Positions 32,126 to 43,289 of a stretch of 64,000 nucleotides of DNA are shown here, piece by piece. The notes beneath the pieces are model-generated. The model saw nothing but the letters and a program-made list of their open reading frames with translations, was not told where the DNA came from and made no database searches. The DNA lies in NCBI GenBank assembly GCA_946894095.1, contig OX335656.1, positions 1,503,001 through 1,567,000 on the forward strand. The letters are read 5' to 3'. Numbering within the stretch: position 1 is the stretch's first letter; each line of letters starts with the position of its first letter. A program made the translations under genes and the position numbers. Source of the stretch: Incurvaria masculella (taxonomy: Eukaryota > Arthropoda > Insecta > Lepidoptera > Incurvariidae).

Positions 32126-33474
32126 TTTTTTGGAATTTCTTCTATAGCCAGAGGTTTCCTAACCATATTATTATGACTGCCATCCCCTTTTGCAATTCGT
32201 TCGTTCTGATAATAAGATTGTTGTTGATTATAACGAGAACGTGGTACATTAGGCTCCGAATTATAATATTGACCTTGATAAGGTTTAGAGGAAGCATTAT
32301 AATTGTAATTGTTAAAATTTTGTGGAGTTCTGTAATGCGGAACCTGGTTATAAGCATTATGATTATTGTTAAAATTTTGTTGATGTCTGTATGGCGGATA
32401 CTGGTTGTATGTATTGGCTCTATTAAAGCGCGGACCCTGAACATTATATTGGTTGTTGTAGTCTCGAGTCCGTGAATTATCGTTAAAGTGGTTTTGTTTA
32501 TCTCCGAAATCTTCTGGGCCGGATTGTCGCCCATCGGTATTAAATGGCCGTGTTACCATGTTATCATTTTGTTTAGAAGTACAAGCTTGCTTGGATTGAC
32601 ACGTTGAGCAGGTAGCAGTTGTCACATTTAAACGACCGCAAGTAAAACAAATCGGAATTAAAATATTTGGGCAAGCTCTAAATGAATGGCCCTTATTTTT
32701 GCATTTTAAGCATTCCTCGGATTGCTCTGATAATTTCTCAACGCTTTTATTTAATTTGTTTACTTGAGGTTTGTTTTCTGTTAATTTTTCCAATATCAAC
32801 CCGTAACGTTCAATATTTTTCCCGAATTCATTTAATTCTTTTATATTCTTTGCATTTCCAAAGATAAGTGCCTGCTTATAGGTAGGCAACATGTTGTGTT
32901 TAATAATTTCGAAAGCAGCGCTTTCGGAAATCTGCCCTTTTATTTTATTGCATAGTTCATTTATATTTATTATGAAATCAGATAATCTCTGACCTGGTTT
33001 TTGTTTTAAACTCCTTATTTGTGATTCAGTTTCAAATGAAAAATCGGCGTTATCGTATTCGCATAGCAACGCGGATTTTAAATCCTCCCAAGACCTTATG
33101 TTTTCCCGAACGGTTCGGTACCATCTTAATGTTTCTTCACTTAATAAGTCAATGAAACACCTTAACACAATGTCCCAATTAGAATTCCGAGCATAAGTGA
33201 GTTCCTCTACGCGGGCGATAAATTCTCTAACATCCGTCTTGCCATTGAAGGTTAATTTCCAAGAGCTCAAATTATAATAATGTTTATTAAAGATCTGAAG
33301 TTCTGTTTTTGGTTGTATGTGTTCAATGGGAGTTGAAGATTGTTGACCTTTGTCTCCGTTATCAATTGAAAAAAAATTGTTTTCATAATTGTTGCCACTT
33401 CTGGTTAGTACATTCACGCTTTCAGTTTGATCCACTGCGAGGTCTATAAAGACAGAATCGCTTAAGTTGGCCAT
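32119..33474 (-). CDS. gag: Gag polyprotein, 451 aa
   Basis: The structural protein that packages element RNA. Start at the ATG at 33474 (MANLSDSVFIDLAVDQ), end at TAG 32119. Residues about 60-230 form a helical capsid-like part (WKLTFNGKTDVREFIARVEE, then LRWYRTVRENIRSWEDLKSA). A zinc knuckle CLKCKNKGHSFRACP (C-X2-C-X4-H-X4-C) starts at Cys 255. It is followed by a second Cys-rich stretch, CFTCGRLNVTTATCSTC, which lacks a clear His. The C-terminal third is rich in Asn, Tyr and Gln. No stop or frameshift interrupts it. The slippery heptamer sits at its end. Confidence 0.93.
   Translation of the reverse strand: MANLSDSVFIDLAVDQTESVNVLTRSGNNYENNFFSIDNGDKGQQSSTPIEHIQPKTELQIFNKHYYNLSSWKLTFNGKTDVREFIARVEELTYARNSNWDIVLRCFIDLLSEETLRWYRTVRENIRSWEDLKSALLCEYDNADFSFETESQIRSLKQKPGQRLSDFIININELCNKIKGQISESAAFEIIKHNMLPTYKQALIFGNAKNIKELNEFGKNIERYGLILEKLTENKPQVNKLNKSVEKLSEQSEECLKCKNKGHSFRACPNILIPICFTCGRLNVTTATCSTCQSKQACTSKQNDNMVTRPFNTDGRQSGPEDFGDKQNHFNDNSRTRDYNNQYNVQGPRFNRANTYNQYPPYRHQQNFNNNHNAYNQVPHYRTPQNFNNYNYNASSKPYQGQYYNSEPNVPRSRYNQQQSYYQNERIAKGDGSHNNMVRKPLAIEEIPKNG
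32125..32131 (-). promoter_or_regulatory. Candidate -1 ribosomal frameshift site A AAA AAC
   Basis: The last gag codons read CCA AAA AAC GGA TAG. The heptamer A AAA AAC is in the X XXY YYZ register that promotes -1 slippage, and it lies 3 bases before the gag stop. After slipping, the frame reads on without a stop into pol. A downstream stimulatory structure was not worked out. Confidence 0.75.
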
Positions 33475-34445
33475 ATTGTTTGTTTTAAAATTTCCGAAAA
33501 ACTTCTAAATCTGAAATTATTATTCAGATGTATTGACTAAGTCCCAAAGTATCCGTAAAGTAAGTGAAAATTAAAATATCCAAGCAAGCCACCTTGCTTG
33601 CAAATGATTAGGTTGCTTGCTGGTCTAATATGTGTTCAATTACCAAGTTACATATAGTACGTATAATCAAATAAATCTCAATTAAAGCTTGAAGTCCTAA
33701 GAACCTCCTGGCATATCAGTTTGATAATAAAATATTTTGTTTATAATCCCCGTTTATATTTATTTTAATCAAGTTATAGCACAATCAGTTCAAGTTCAGT
33801 TAAGACATGAAGTCTTAAAATCAAACTGGCATGGCACCTTGTTTGTAAAATATTTTGTGTATAGTCACCATTCGTGCTTGTTTCATATGTATCGAATAAG
33901 TATCTCATTAACCATACACAATATGTTTCGTGACAAACAGCAATACACAGTTGAGATATCCCACCTTTGTTTAGAATAAACGTATAAACGAATAGCCCAA
34001 ACTATTCGACGAGTAATAAGCGGACGTCAAACGACATACGCTGTCATTCTTTGTTATCAATTCAATGTCAATAGATATTTGGCATGTAAATACGCATCGG
34101 ATCAAAGTGAATAGTAAATATTTTATGTATCATAAATTAAATTAAAGACCACGCAATTAAATTAAAACGCATAAACGATATTTGCCGAACTAAATTCCTA
34201 AAATTAATAAGTCGCAGGAGAAAGGAAAAGTGCAAACGCAAAAATTCACCGATCGCGGTACATAATCACGAAGGCAAATGTGATATGTACTAAATATAAA
34301 TTACATAGTACGTATATACGCGGGGTGAAATAAAGTCACCAAATTTAGACGAGATGGTAATATAGGATGGAAAAATCAAATATTTTCTCAAATCCTCCGA
34401 TCACACAGATGCATAGGAATATTTTTTTATAGATTGAGCGCCAGA
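33475..34445 (-). other. Leader between 5' LTR and gag
   Basis: About 0.97 kb of AT-rich untranslated leader, expected to include the packaging signal. No long minus-strand frame. Confidence 0.7.
34431..34443 (-). promoter_or_regulatory. tRNA primer-binding site
   Basis: Two bases inside the 5' LTR, the minus strand reads TGGCGCTCAATCT. A TGG start just after the LTR is the mark of a site pairing with a tRNA 3' CCA end. The tRNA was not identified. Confidence 0.75.
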
Positions 34446-35462
34446 TGTAGGGTTCGTGATGGTGGTTGTGGTGTGGTGTGTGGGTGGTGATGAGTGAGTG
34501 ATGAGTGAGGATGTAAAGGTTTTGTCTCCTCCACGGCGACTTGTTAGATATCTAGGAAATGCAGGTGACGTGTAGAGCATTCCTCAATCTCGATGCCTCG
34601 GGTCGCTCAGTCGGAAGCTCAGGGTGCAGGGTCGAAGCTACGGAAGAAAATACGTACAAACCCTACCTAATCTATGCATCTGCTTGGAGAGGACTTTTGA
34701 GGAAATATTCAAACACACAGCATGAAGGTGAAGTGATGTTTATTGAAGTATATTATTGCACAAACAGAAGTGTAAAACTGTTAGGCTGATGCGACATACC
34801 GATGAAGCTCTAGTCCTACCGCCGGTCTCGTTTGTAGGGTCTTCGTCCCGCTCCTCAGATGAAACTGGAACTGGTCGGACGGCTACAGGCTCCCTGCTCC
34901 AACTCCGCTCTCATCAACTGGCTGACTCCAAACACCACCGGAATAAACTGCACAGCCTCTACACTTGGTCTCTTATGAGAACCTGGTCAAAGAGTCATAA
35001 TGTCTTTCACGGGCCGCGTGATCTGACTCGCACACCACCTGGTGTCGAGGATACGGCGGACACTCGCGGGAGGACTTCCCTCAGGGTGCAGCTGCGTCGA
35101 AGGCCAGAGGCGAGATCCTCACACCATTCCGATTGGTGGGGATTCCTTCAAGATGGCGCTGCAAAAACGCGATAAAAGCTCTCAACGGAGCTCTGGTCTG
35201 TACGGGCGCGGGAGTCGAACTGAACTCAATATTTTCATTTTTCTGTTCAGTGATATTCTCTTGTTTTTATTTTTATTTTTCCGGAATCTTCCAAACTTGT
35301 CAGATTACCATGGCAACGTTTCGAAATTTGAAACTCCTAGTGTGTCCTCTCTTGATTGGCTTTTTCATATTTTTCTTTCTTCAGCCATAGACAGTTGTCT
35401 ATGGGCAACCTATATTTTACTTGCCGCGGAAATAAAGACAATACTAAATATAACATCCTACA
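34446..35462 (-). repeat. 5' LTR of the young Ty3/gypsy element
   Basis: 1017 bp, same landmarks as the 3' LTR at an offset of 10180: minus-strand AATAAA at 34739-34744, AGATGGCGCT at 35151-35160. It carries the promoter that would transcribe gag-pol leftward. Confidence 0.95.
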
Positions 35463-35670
35463 ATGTCATTATGGTAGTCAAGAGTTTACTGTTCACCAAT
35501 GTATAAATATTGTTCTTCGTGATCAGTAGTATCGATCAACCGCTGTATATCAGTTTGTAAGTATAAACTAAAAGACAATAATACAATGACCAACCTGACG
35601 AAGTTTCTTGTTGGCTCTTCTTCGCCGGAAGTAATCGAACCGACAGGAAAAAAAGACGAATCCGAGTGTG
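35463..35670 (+). repeat. Repeat family F, right part
   Basis: Begins with the second ATGT target copy and continues CATTATGGTAGTCAAGAG, TTCACCAATGTATAAATATT, then CCTGACGAAGTTTCTTGTTG and GTAATCGAACCG. Matches the reverse complement of about 48640-48790. Confidence 0.75.
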
Positions 35671-35770
35671 AAATATACATAGTAGTATAGTACATACATA
35701 GTAGTACTAATAGAGAAAATAAAGAAACTGAAAACTAATTACTATGAGGTGTATTGGTCTACTGAGAAGT

Positions 35771-35810
35771 GGTGGTATTAGCCATCCATATTGAGTTCCT
35801 TAAAAAAAAT
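35771..35810 (+). mobile_element. Family B SINE 3' end fragment
   Basis: GTGGTATTAGCCATCCATAT followed by an A run. Only the last 30 bases of the SINE body remain. Confidence 0.6.
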
Positions 35811-36009
35811 CGCAATTGACCAAGTAAATAAGTGCCCTGAATTAACTGAATTAAGATTTTTCGACATTCTATGAAAACATTTGTAAAATCCAAAATGAAA
35901 CATTGTGTTACGGTAGAGTATATAGTGTCGTAGGTGTTCGATTAATATTTAAAACCGACTAATATTTACACCCTTATCAAATTGAAGGCGATCAGCTTTC
36001 ATCGCGCCC

Positions 36010-36385
36010 TTAAGGTGCCCCCGTCAGCATCAGAAAATTTGGCGTCCCATACAAACGTAGTTTACTAATCATTTGAGAACCACTGTTCCAATTTACTTGA
36101 TATTTGGTATCATATATCTGGCAACAAATATCTGTGTCTGCATGCCTTTGTTTTTTCGTTAAATGTATCCTGAGTCAAACCACAGAGAAAACAAAATTAG
36201 TATGAAGATTTTGTTTTTGCTTTCATCCGATTCGGTTTGGATTTTTCAAAAAAACAAAAGCATGCAGACACAGATTATTGTTACCTGATATTAAGTATCA
36301 AATATCAATTAAATTGGAACAGTGGTTTTCAAATGATTAGTAAACTACGTTTGTATGGGGAGCATAGCTTACGGGCCGTTCTTAA
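36010..36385 (+). mobile_element. TTAA-flanked foldback MITE, family G, copy 1
   Basis: TTAA at 36010-36013 and 36382-36385 bracket a 368-bp hairpin. Arms of about 120-140 bp pair: CCCATACAAACGTAGTTTAC on the left with GTAAACTACGTTTGTATGGG on the right. Non-coding. Confidence 0.9.
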
Positions 36386-37051
36386 GTGGATATGTGTATA
36401 AACTTAACTTGTTTCCGTGATATACGCCTTTTTTGTATTTCTATAAAGAAAATTTGAGGGGTATATTACGGATATTAAGTTGATGAGAGAAAAAAACAAA
36501 GCCGTACAACGTAGATATCAGTTGATTTATTTAATGTGCAAAATATCGGTCCTTTTTTAAAATTCTCAATTAAACAGAGCAAACAGGCACGAGCCATTGT
36601 ATGGAACTTGATCACCTCATTATCCTCTTAAGGTCTGCTTAAGAGGCGTAAGTACATACCCCGTCGAATGGTGTCGTGTGCCGGCAGGACGTGGTCAGTG
36701 AGTATTTGGGTTGGGAGGGACTCGGGAACTCACTAAACCTCGCGTTGCAATGAGTTCGTCTCGAAGCACGCGCAGTTGCGCGGAAGACGATTCCTCCTGG
36801 CTCCACCCCTGGACACGAAGGCCATCCGGCCACTACAGAATGCCTGGGCGAAGCCCCACTCTAAATATTCGCTTTTGTTGGCAAAATGCGAAAATCGCGA
36901 TGCGAACTTAGATGAAAAAGAGAAATGAACCGGACACGAATTCACACGATTGACAACCACTGTGACACTGTCTCCTCTTTTGACAGCTGAAGCTGGCAAA
37001 CTATATTCTAGTGGTTTGCAATTTTGGACTAAACAAGTTCACTCTTTATGT
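36386..37051. other. Unassigned; GC-rich patch with overlapping short frames
   Basis: 36640-36910 is GC-rich with frames of 64-88 codons on both strands (minus: RMAFVSRGGARRNRLPRNCA, 36999-36733). I half recognise this as a repeat-borne frame in moths, but cannot name it. No start or splice support for a host gene. Confidence 0.3.
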
Positions 37052-38074
37052 TTAAGGTCGCCCATCCTGCTCATCTCCCCACACAAAAGGGGAAAGAAGA
37101 TCACGCCCATATTTATTGTCAAAGATCCCAAATTTTGCTCAAAATAGGTTTATTTGATCGAACTAGATGTCTGATGACCGTTGGCATTGTAAAATTGTGT
37201 TTGGTTTCTAAGTTATAAGGTCCGAAAGTTCGAGTTTTTCGCGCGTTTTATACAATACCTTTGGAGGTGGATTACGCAATGATAAAGTAAGAATATCTTA
37301 AAAAGATTAGTCATCAGACATAGCTAATTTAAGGCCCTGGTACTAGCCAAATTGCAAAGTTAGACGAGGCACCCCAAGTTAACTAACTAAGTCTGACGAT
37401 TATAAGTATAATTCTTACAATATATGATTCCTTGTCTAGGAATCAACCTATTTTCGTTAATGTATGTTTCCTTTTTCTATACAAAATACATTGCGGAAAC
37501 GGTGTCCATTTCCGAACTTTTTTGACTAAATGTAGAAATCTAAAAGCAAATGGAATTTTTTGTTAATGCATATATGCTGTTTTTGCTTATATCTAGAAAT
37601 CGAATTACTTTCAGATTTCTAATGAGAAAAATCATCTTTTTTATTTTTATTATTATTTAAATAAATGATGGAATCAAATCAAATATTAACAGTCCATTAT
37701 CAGTCTGGAGTTCTATTTGGATTTGCTGAAGCGTTTCACTACATATTATTACATTTGTTAAAAAGTGCATTTGTATGGCGCGAGTAGTTGGCTAGTCCTA
37801 GCGCCTTAATCAAGATTTAATATTTGGTTTTTGTTAGATTTTTGACTACAGCGGTCGTGGTTTACTTTTAGCTATAAGTCGTATTGTAATTAAAATTTTC
37901 GTAAATCTTATCAAATCATACACTATGCACATTGTCTTTTTTGTGGACATGTTGCATCTTCCTTATCATGGAGGCTGTCTTATTCATTGAAACAGAGAAG
38001 GTCCCAGAGCGCAAAAGCACGGTTTTGTACCGTGCCCGCGAATGAGTTTGTCCTGCCGGGTTGGGCCACCTTAA
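37052..38074 (+). mobile_element. TTAA-type MITE, family D, copy 2, split by MITE C
   Basis: TTAA at 37052-37055 and 38071-38074. The ends GGTCGCCCATCCTGC and GCCGGGTTGGGCCACC are inverted repeats. Without the 473-bp MITE C inside it would be about 540 bp, like copy 1 at 19320. Confidence 0.9.
37329..37809 (+). mobile_element. TTAA-flanked MITE, family C, copy 2, inside MITE D
   Basis: Flanked by TTAA at 37329-37332 and 37806-37809. Ends GGCCCTGGTACTAGCC and GGCTAGTCCTAGCGCC. The uninterrupted target is preserved in MITE D copy 1. Confidence 0.93.
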
Positions 38075-39289
38075 ATTGTATGTCTAATTAGTTTATAGGC
38101 ACACTTTTAGCCGCTCTCACTCTCAATAAGCCGACTAGAACGCGCACAGCATCGATCACCCGCCTCGCCAAACATCTTAATAGGATTGCCGTAAAACCCG
38201 GCAACACGGGATCATACCCGCGGGACGACTTATGGGTAAATAAATACATCAGCCGGTGATTGATGGCTCACGTTTTTATAAGTTAGGTTTAGCCGGGCGC
38301 CGGTAGTGTCTTGAAGAAAGGTGAACTAATGGAGCGAGTCAGGCGAATGTTATGTGCTAGACTGGTTGTAGCTCTATTCTGAAAATATGTGCAACTATTT
38401 TTGTTTTAGCACAGTTAAAATTCAGTCATGTATGACAGATTTTGATTTAATTTGAGTTTCAGCGACATCTACATTTGAAGCATTGTAATCAAATTGTTCT
38501 GCAATCAGAATTACACTTTCGAACATGTTTTCCGAAAATAACATTGGCGAAATGGTTTCTTAGTGTAAAAACAAAACGAAAAACACATACTTATAGTAAA
38601 ACCTTCACCCCATTTTAACTATACTCAAATATATCCATTTGTGTAACCGTAAACACCGCTACAGGTAAATATATAACTATAAAAAACGCATAAAACAAAA
38701 ATAAATTAATAACAAAAATAAACAATTACATATCGAAAGCGACACATGTGGCGGCATCGAGATCAATGACAACGGGGCCCATGATGGATGATTCTTTTTA
38801 CGTTTAGGTTATAAAATTATAATAATTATTATTTTTCTATTATCAGTGATAGTTAATACCAATTATTGTAATGTTATACATATCTTAAATTTTAACTTCA
38901 TTGCGTTCTCAGTTGCTAACGCTTCCTAGACTCCCCGTCGTAAATATTTGTACACAAGTGGCGAACACTATTCCCCCGAACGGAACAATAGGGCAAACAG
39001 ATCTAATTTGCCGCACAAACTTTGCATTTGCACAGCGAGCCGTTTAGCTAGACGCGGAGAACCGCGTGAAGGGAGCGCCATCTAGCGATCGAGCGGAGCG
39101 AACGCCCTCTAATTATGCGGATGCGGTGCGGTTAATTAAAACGTGCTAAATAAAGAGGGGGGGTGAGTTTTGGAAGCTAGGAGATGTGGCATTTTCGAAG
39201 GGCCACATCTAAGAAGTTGTTGGACGGTGTTTCGAGCCATACAAAGTTTCTTGTACGAATTAATAAAAACTTGTTTTAATGCAATCTAG
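38075..39289. other. Unassigned, partly GC-rich, possibly host regulatory DNA
   Basis: Contains unique GC-richer patches (38100-38330 and 39040-39130) with no long frame. AGCGCCATCT at 39074-39083 is the reverse complement of AGATGGCGCT. A small hairpin AGATGTGGC/GCCACATCT lies at 39181-39212. Confidence 0.35.
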
Positions 39290-39650
39290 CATGGATGGCT
39301 ACTACCACACAACAACCGTTATGATATTAGCCCAATACACCATATTCACGAAGGAATTAGATGCCCTGCCAGGACCTTCCCTTCGTGAGCACGGCTACAT
39401 TGAACTGGATGGAAAACACGGATACATTTTCATTGCTGCTTCGACCATCTTTTTATCCAATGCGATGGTACTAACCCGGACGGGCTTAAACCCTACCACC
39501 TAGTAGGGGAAGAGGTCCTACTCAGGGGAGTAGCTCGCATTTGTGACCAAATGCACTTATCGTACTCAGAAAGAGAAAGAAATGGTGCATGTCGGGGCAA
39601 GGAATTGAACCGAGACCTCTGGTACGCTAGGCCAGTCCTCGCTCCACGTG
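39290..39650 (-). mobile_element. tRNA-headed SINE sharing the family B body
   Basis: On the minus strand the head reads TGGCCTAGCGTACC (A-box-like, 39621-39634) and GGTTCAATTCC (B box, 39601-39611), so it is a tRNA-type RNA polymerase III promoter. It then joins through a TTTCTTTCTCTTTCTGAGTA linker to the same body as the 5S-headed copies (GGTACTAACCC equivalent, then TAGCCATCCATG). Confidence 0.85.
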
Positions 39651-40344
39651 AAAACGTGTTATTGGCAAATACTGTTTTGCTGGTAGAGCAATTTACCACA
39701 AAGAATAAAATTATACATAGATATATACGCTCGAAAAACATAACCGTCCTTCTTGCGAAGTCGGGTAAAAAAGGAACCGTCAATTAGAGAGATAAATTAA
39801 AAATTGAAATAACTTACCTGCATAATCAAAGTTGCTAATATAAAAAAATCGGTTGTCTGTAAAGTCGGTTTACTGACGATAGTTGAACGTGACAACGTCA
39901 TTAGAAAATACTGATGGAATGGTTATATATCACTGAACATATATTTAATATCGAAAGAATCATTACCTTTATCGCCGCAATTATCGTTGCCATAAGCAAT
40001 TGACACCACTTTCACTTTTTACTGCGCTTCATTCTTGACGAAAACATGTAAATGTATTATTATATAGCAGCTGTCCACGCGGACGCATCGCTCACTCAAG
40101 TAGGAGAGAGACGAACGCTGCCGAACGCGGAGGCCGATTGTGCCTCTTTGTCGCTCGTTCCGCGCTCTCGCTTGCACTTCAAGCCTTAAATGGAACGGCT
40201 CAGAGCGAGGTAACGCCGCATGAGTCATGTTTTTTCGTGCGTGCAGCCGGCCCCATCGAATTATAAGACGTTGTCACGTCAATAATACACAACAATATGA
40301 CTTCCATCACTCACAACAAATTCGCAACTTGTCCGATGTTTATT
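39651..40344. other. Unassigned
   Basis: A GC-richer patch at 40075-40230 has frames on the minus strand only (69 codons), not recognised. Confidence 0.3.
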
Positions 40345-40505
40345 CTTCATCATGATACTTTTGAGATTACCACGCTCGTTCAACAGGAGGAGAAATTCTC
40401 CGACGTTTCGAGCTGATCGTTCAGCCCGTTCTAGAAACGTCGGAGAATGTCTCATTCCGCCGCGTGAAAAGCTGTAAATTTTCAAAAGCCGTAAATTTTC
40501 TAACA
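40345..40505. mobile_element. Foldback MITE, family J, copy 1
   Basis: TTCTCCGACGTTTCGAGCTG faces AACGTCGGAGAATGTCTC around a short loop. The flanks (GATTACC..CTCGTTCAAC, and CCGCCGCGTGAAAAGC) recur at 56640-56835. Confidence 0.65.
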
Positions 40506-43120
40506 TATTTATTCAACATTACCTAGTTAACGTTTCTTTTCTTTCATTCCCGAAATCCGTAGTAGACCAAGCTCCCATTGCATAAAATCTTACCTTACTC
40601 GATTTCTCTACAGACGTGTATTGCAGTGAAAGAAAACACTTGGAAACATCGGTTTATAACAGGTTGCCATTCCGTAACCTGGTAAAACCATGTTTTTTTT
40701 CGGGTTCAAAACCTCTATTTTGACCCAAAATTATCTCATAAGATTTCACATAGAAAAGTATATGCAGTGAAAGATATGCCTTAGGAGATGAGAACCCGCA
40801 CAGGTTGCCTCCCCCCACCCTGGAAGGTTCCGTGGTCAGCCAAGTTTAATGAGGCCCAAAAATGGGGTCATTTACCTCATTTGATTTCTCGATGAAATTT
40901 GTGCAGAACGATAGCTCGAAATGTGCCATTGATAAAAATATAAGGTTGCCTGTCATCAGCCTGGTAAAACCCTGTTGTCAGCCGCCTCAAAGGAAACGAA
41001 GAAAAATCTTCGGTTTGAGAAAATCTCATGTAGTCGCTAAATTCAGAGGGGCAATCAGGCCCAATCATGGTATCAAGATAAATTCCATACCCTGACATTC
41101 CTGCGCCTCGTTTATTTTGGCAAAAAAGGGTACAGGGGTCGACTATGGACTTATTAGTTTTTTGTATCCAATAATGAAAAAAATCATGTTATCGTTTAGA
41201 ATAGACGTAAAATGAGTACCACCAACCATGACATAAGTCGAAACCTATACGCACTGACATTTGCACACATTATATGTTTTGAAATAATGAGGGTAAAATA
41301 GTCAAATGTTTGTCTTTCCATTCGCACAGATGTATGATGCCGTTTAGATTCGTGCCCTATTACATGACATTTTTGAGCTTCATGTTTATTGAAACAGTAG
41401 AGTAAATGAGTAAACTGTGTCAATTGGTTGTTATCCTGCCTGTTCGCATGTATAGGTATAAATAAAAACGTACGCTGCCGCGGAGATGCATCAAGGTATG
41501 ACGAGTGCCAGTCGTGATTTTAAGTCAAATGAATCGCACTGATGTAGTGACAGCCATACATATATATTTTACTTTACTTTAATTTACTTGACTAGTCTGG
41601 TTGTTTGATTTTAAATAAATATTCATAATGCCGCTCAGTTTCAAAGTATTAGGAGTGCTATTCGTGATATAAAGTAAAAACCTACACTCTGGAATATAAT
41701 ATTCTCAAACAGTTAGTAAGTGACCTTAGTCCGTGGTCCTTAGAAAAGTTAATGTAAATGTGGATTAGAGAAGCAACGTCTGCTGGGGGTTTTCACTTCA
41801 GGTGACCAGCCAGTTGAGCCAGTTGATCCAGCCAACCAGAACCAGTGCATTTGTACTACTATTGTTCGGTTTATGTTTTTGTTGTTATTTTTTTTATTTA
41901 ATAAACTAATTTTATTTCATTCTTTTTTTATCACGCCATTAAAAGATAAATCTATTCGTCATAAGTTGAATCTAGACTACTATCTGATTCAGTTTTTCTT
42001 ACTATTATATCTTCAATACTAAAATTAATGGTATCACCTGCTATCATATGTCGTATACAATCATTCAGTTCCTATGGACCATTCAGCAAGACGAAAACGG
42101 CTCACGTTCTATTTAACTATATTAAATGCCTTCGTTTTTTCTTTGTCTTGTAAGGCAGATGTGTAGTCGCAACCAGTGTAAACCTGCTGAGCTGCATAAT
42201 ACATTTCCTAGCTAGCGAGCTTACTCTATGCAGTTATAAGCCAAATGGCGATGGTCACTGTAAATTCATATTTCCGAACAATTCGAGAGTAGGTGTAAAT
42301 TCCCAAAAATAAATATCAAAACTTCTTTAATTAAATTTCTCTACATCCAAACTCATCCACAAATCACTGGCTAAGCTAAACATACTAGACTAGATGCTCG
42401 ATTTCCAAGCCAAACTCGAGGATGCTTAGCGCCACGCGATGAGGATGCCGACATCGACAAGGCATATACGAGCTTCGTATCCGCACTAACGGACACTGCA
42501 GAAAAGCACTTTAGCAAAAGTCGACAGGCAGACCGCAGTAAGTTATCAGCAGAGACCTTGAGGCTCCTGGAAATAAGACGAAATATGAAACCGGAGATCT
42601 GGAGTAGTGTCGTGCACAAAAACCTCAACAAGACCATCAGCAAGTCCATTCGCCGTGATGTGCGCCGAGAGAATATGAAGTTGGTTGGTGGTTGAGCGCA
42701 TTACAGAAGAAAATCGAGGCAGTTAAGTGTTTGCCTGTTCCTTCTCTACCGGCGTAAACAAATTTCAAAATCGAGGGAGCGGATGGGGTTGTCACTGCAA
42801 GAAATCCGGATATACTTCAGGCAATGGAAGAATTTTATGTCGAATTGTACTCCGCAGCAATTCCTACCCGAGCCCAATCAAACCAGTCGAATCTGATAGG
42901 CGTGCGCCGCCCACTAGACACTACACCGATGATCTGCCGGAGATTAGCGTCTATAAGATAAAGGCTGCTTTGAAAGGAGTTAAAAAACCCAAGGCTCCGG
43001 GTGATGATAACGACGGAACTGTTAAAGGCTGTCAGAAGACCCATCTTGAAGGAACTGCAAAAACTGTTCAATGCAGAATGTTTTGAAAACTTACGGTTTT
43101 CCGGTGTGCAATGCCGTGCT

Positions 43121-43166
43121 TGGCCGACATGTTTCGCCTCCCACGACGGAAGCATCGTCAGGGCCA
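43121..43166 (-). ncRNA. Hammerhead ribozyme, left pLTR copy
   Basis: Mirror of the motif at 43622-43667. On the minus strand: stem I TGGCC (43166-43162), core CTGACGA, stem II GCTTCC/GGGAGGC, core GAAA, a 2-bp stem III (AC AT GT), predicted cleavage after GTC, closing stem I GGCCA. All core bases are intact. Confidence 0.8.
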
Positions 43167-43289
43167 CTTCGTTGCCCCGGAGTTACGTCTGACAGCCCGG
43201 CTCGTCAAACGGTAACTGGCGGGCGTCGGCTGCGAAAATTGTAGGTGTGGGTAGGTTCGGGCTGCCTCGTGGATGCGGGTAGGTTGTCA

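Larger units (their letters stand above)
24266..35462 (-). mobile_element. Young intact Ty3/gypsy LTR retrotransposon, 11.2 kb
   Basis: Bounded by 1017-bp LTRs that begin TGTAGG and end CCTACA, with a 4-bp target duplication ATGT (24262-24265 and 35463-35466). On the minus strand the order is 5' LTR, tRNA primer site, leader of about 0.95 kb, gag, pol in the -1 frame, a 2.9-kb non-coding stretch and the 3' LTR. The LTRs differ at one base (24364 C, 34544 T), so the insertion is recent. gag and pol are open, with all catalytic residues I looked for. No env-like frame exists. The clade within Ty3/gypsy is not certain; long LTRs and the GPELE-YLDD style recall Osvaldo or mdg3-like groups. Confidence 0.95.

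Noticed and set aside
32119..32534. Frames on both strands over the end of gag (plus 32113-32475, minus 32534-32142)
   Set aside because: Shadows of the Asn/Tyr-rich C-terminal part of gag, whose low-complexity codons leave the other frames open.
41196..41423. 75-codon frame mirrored at 46865-47092
   Set aside because: The near-identity reflects the DNA palindrome, not selection. No homology recognised.
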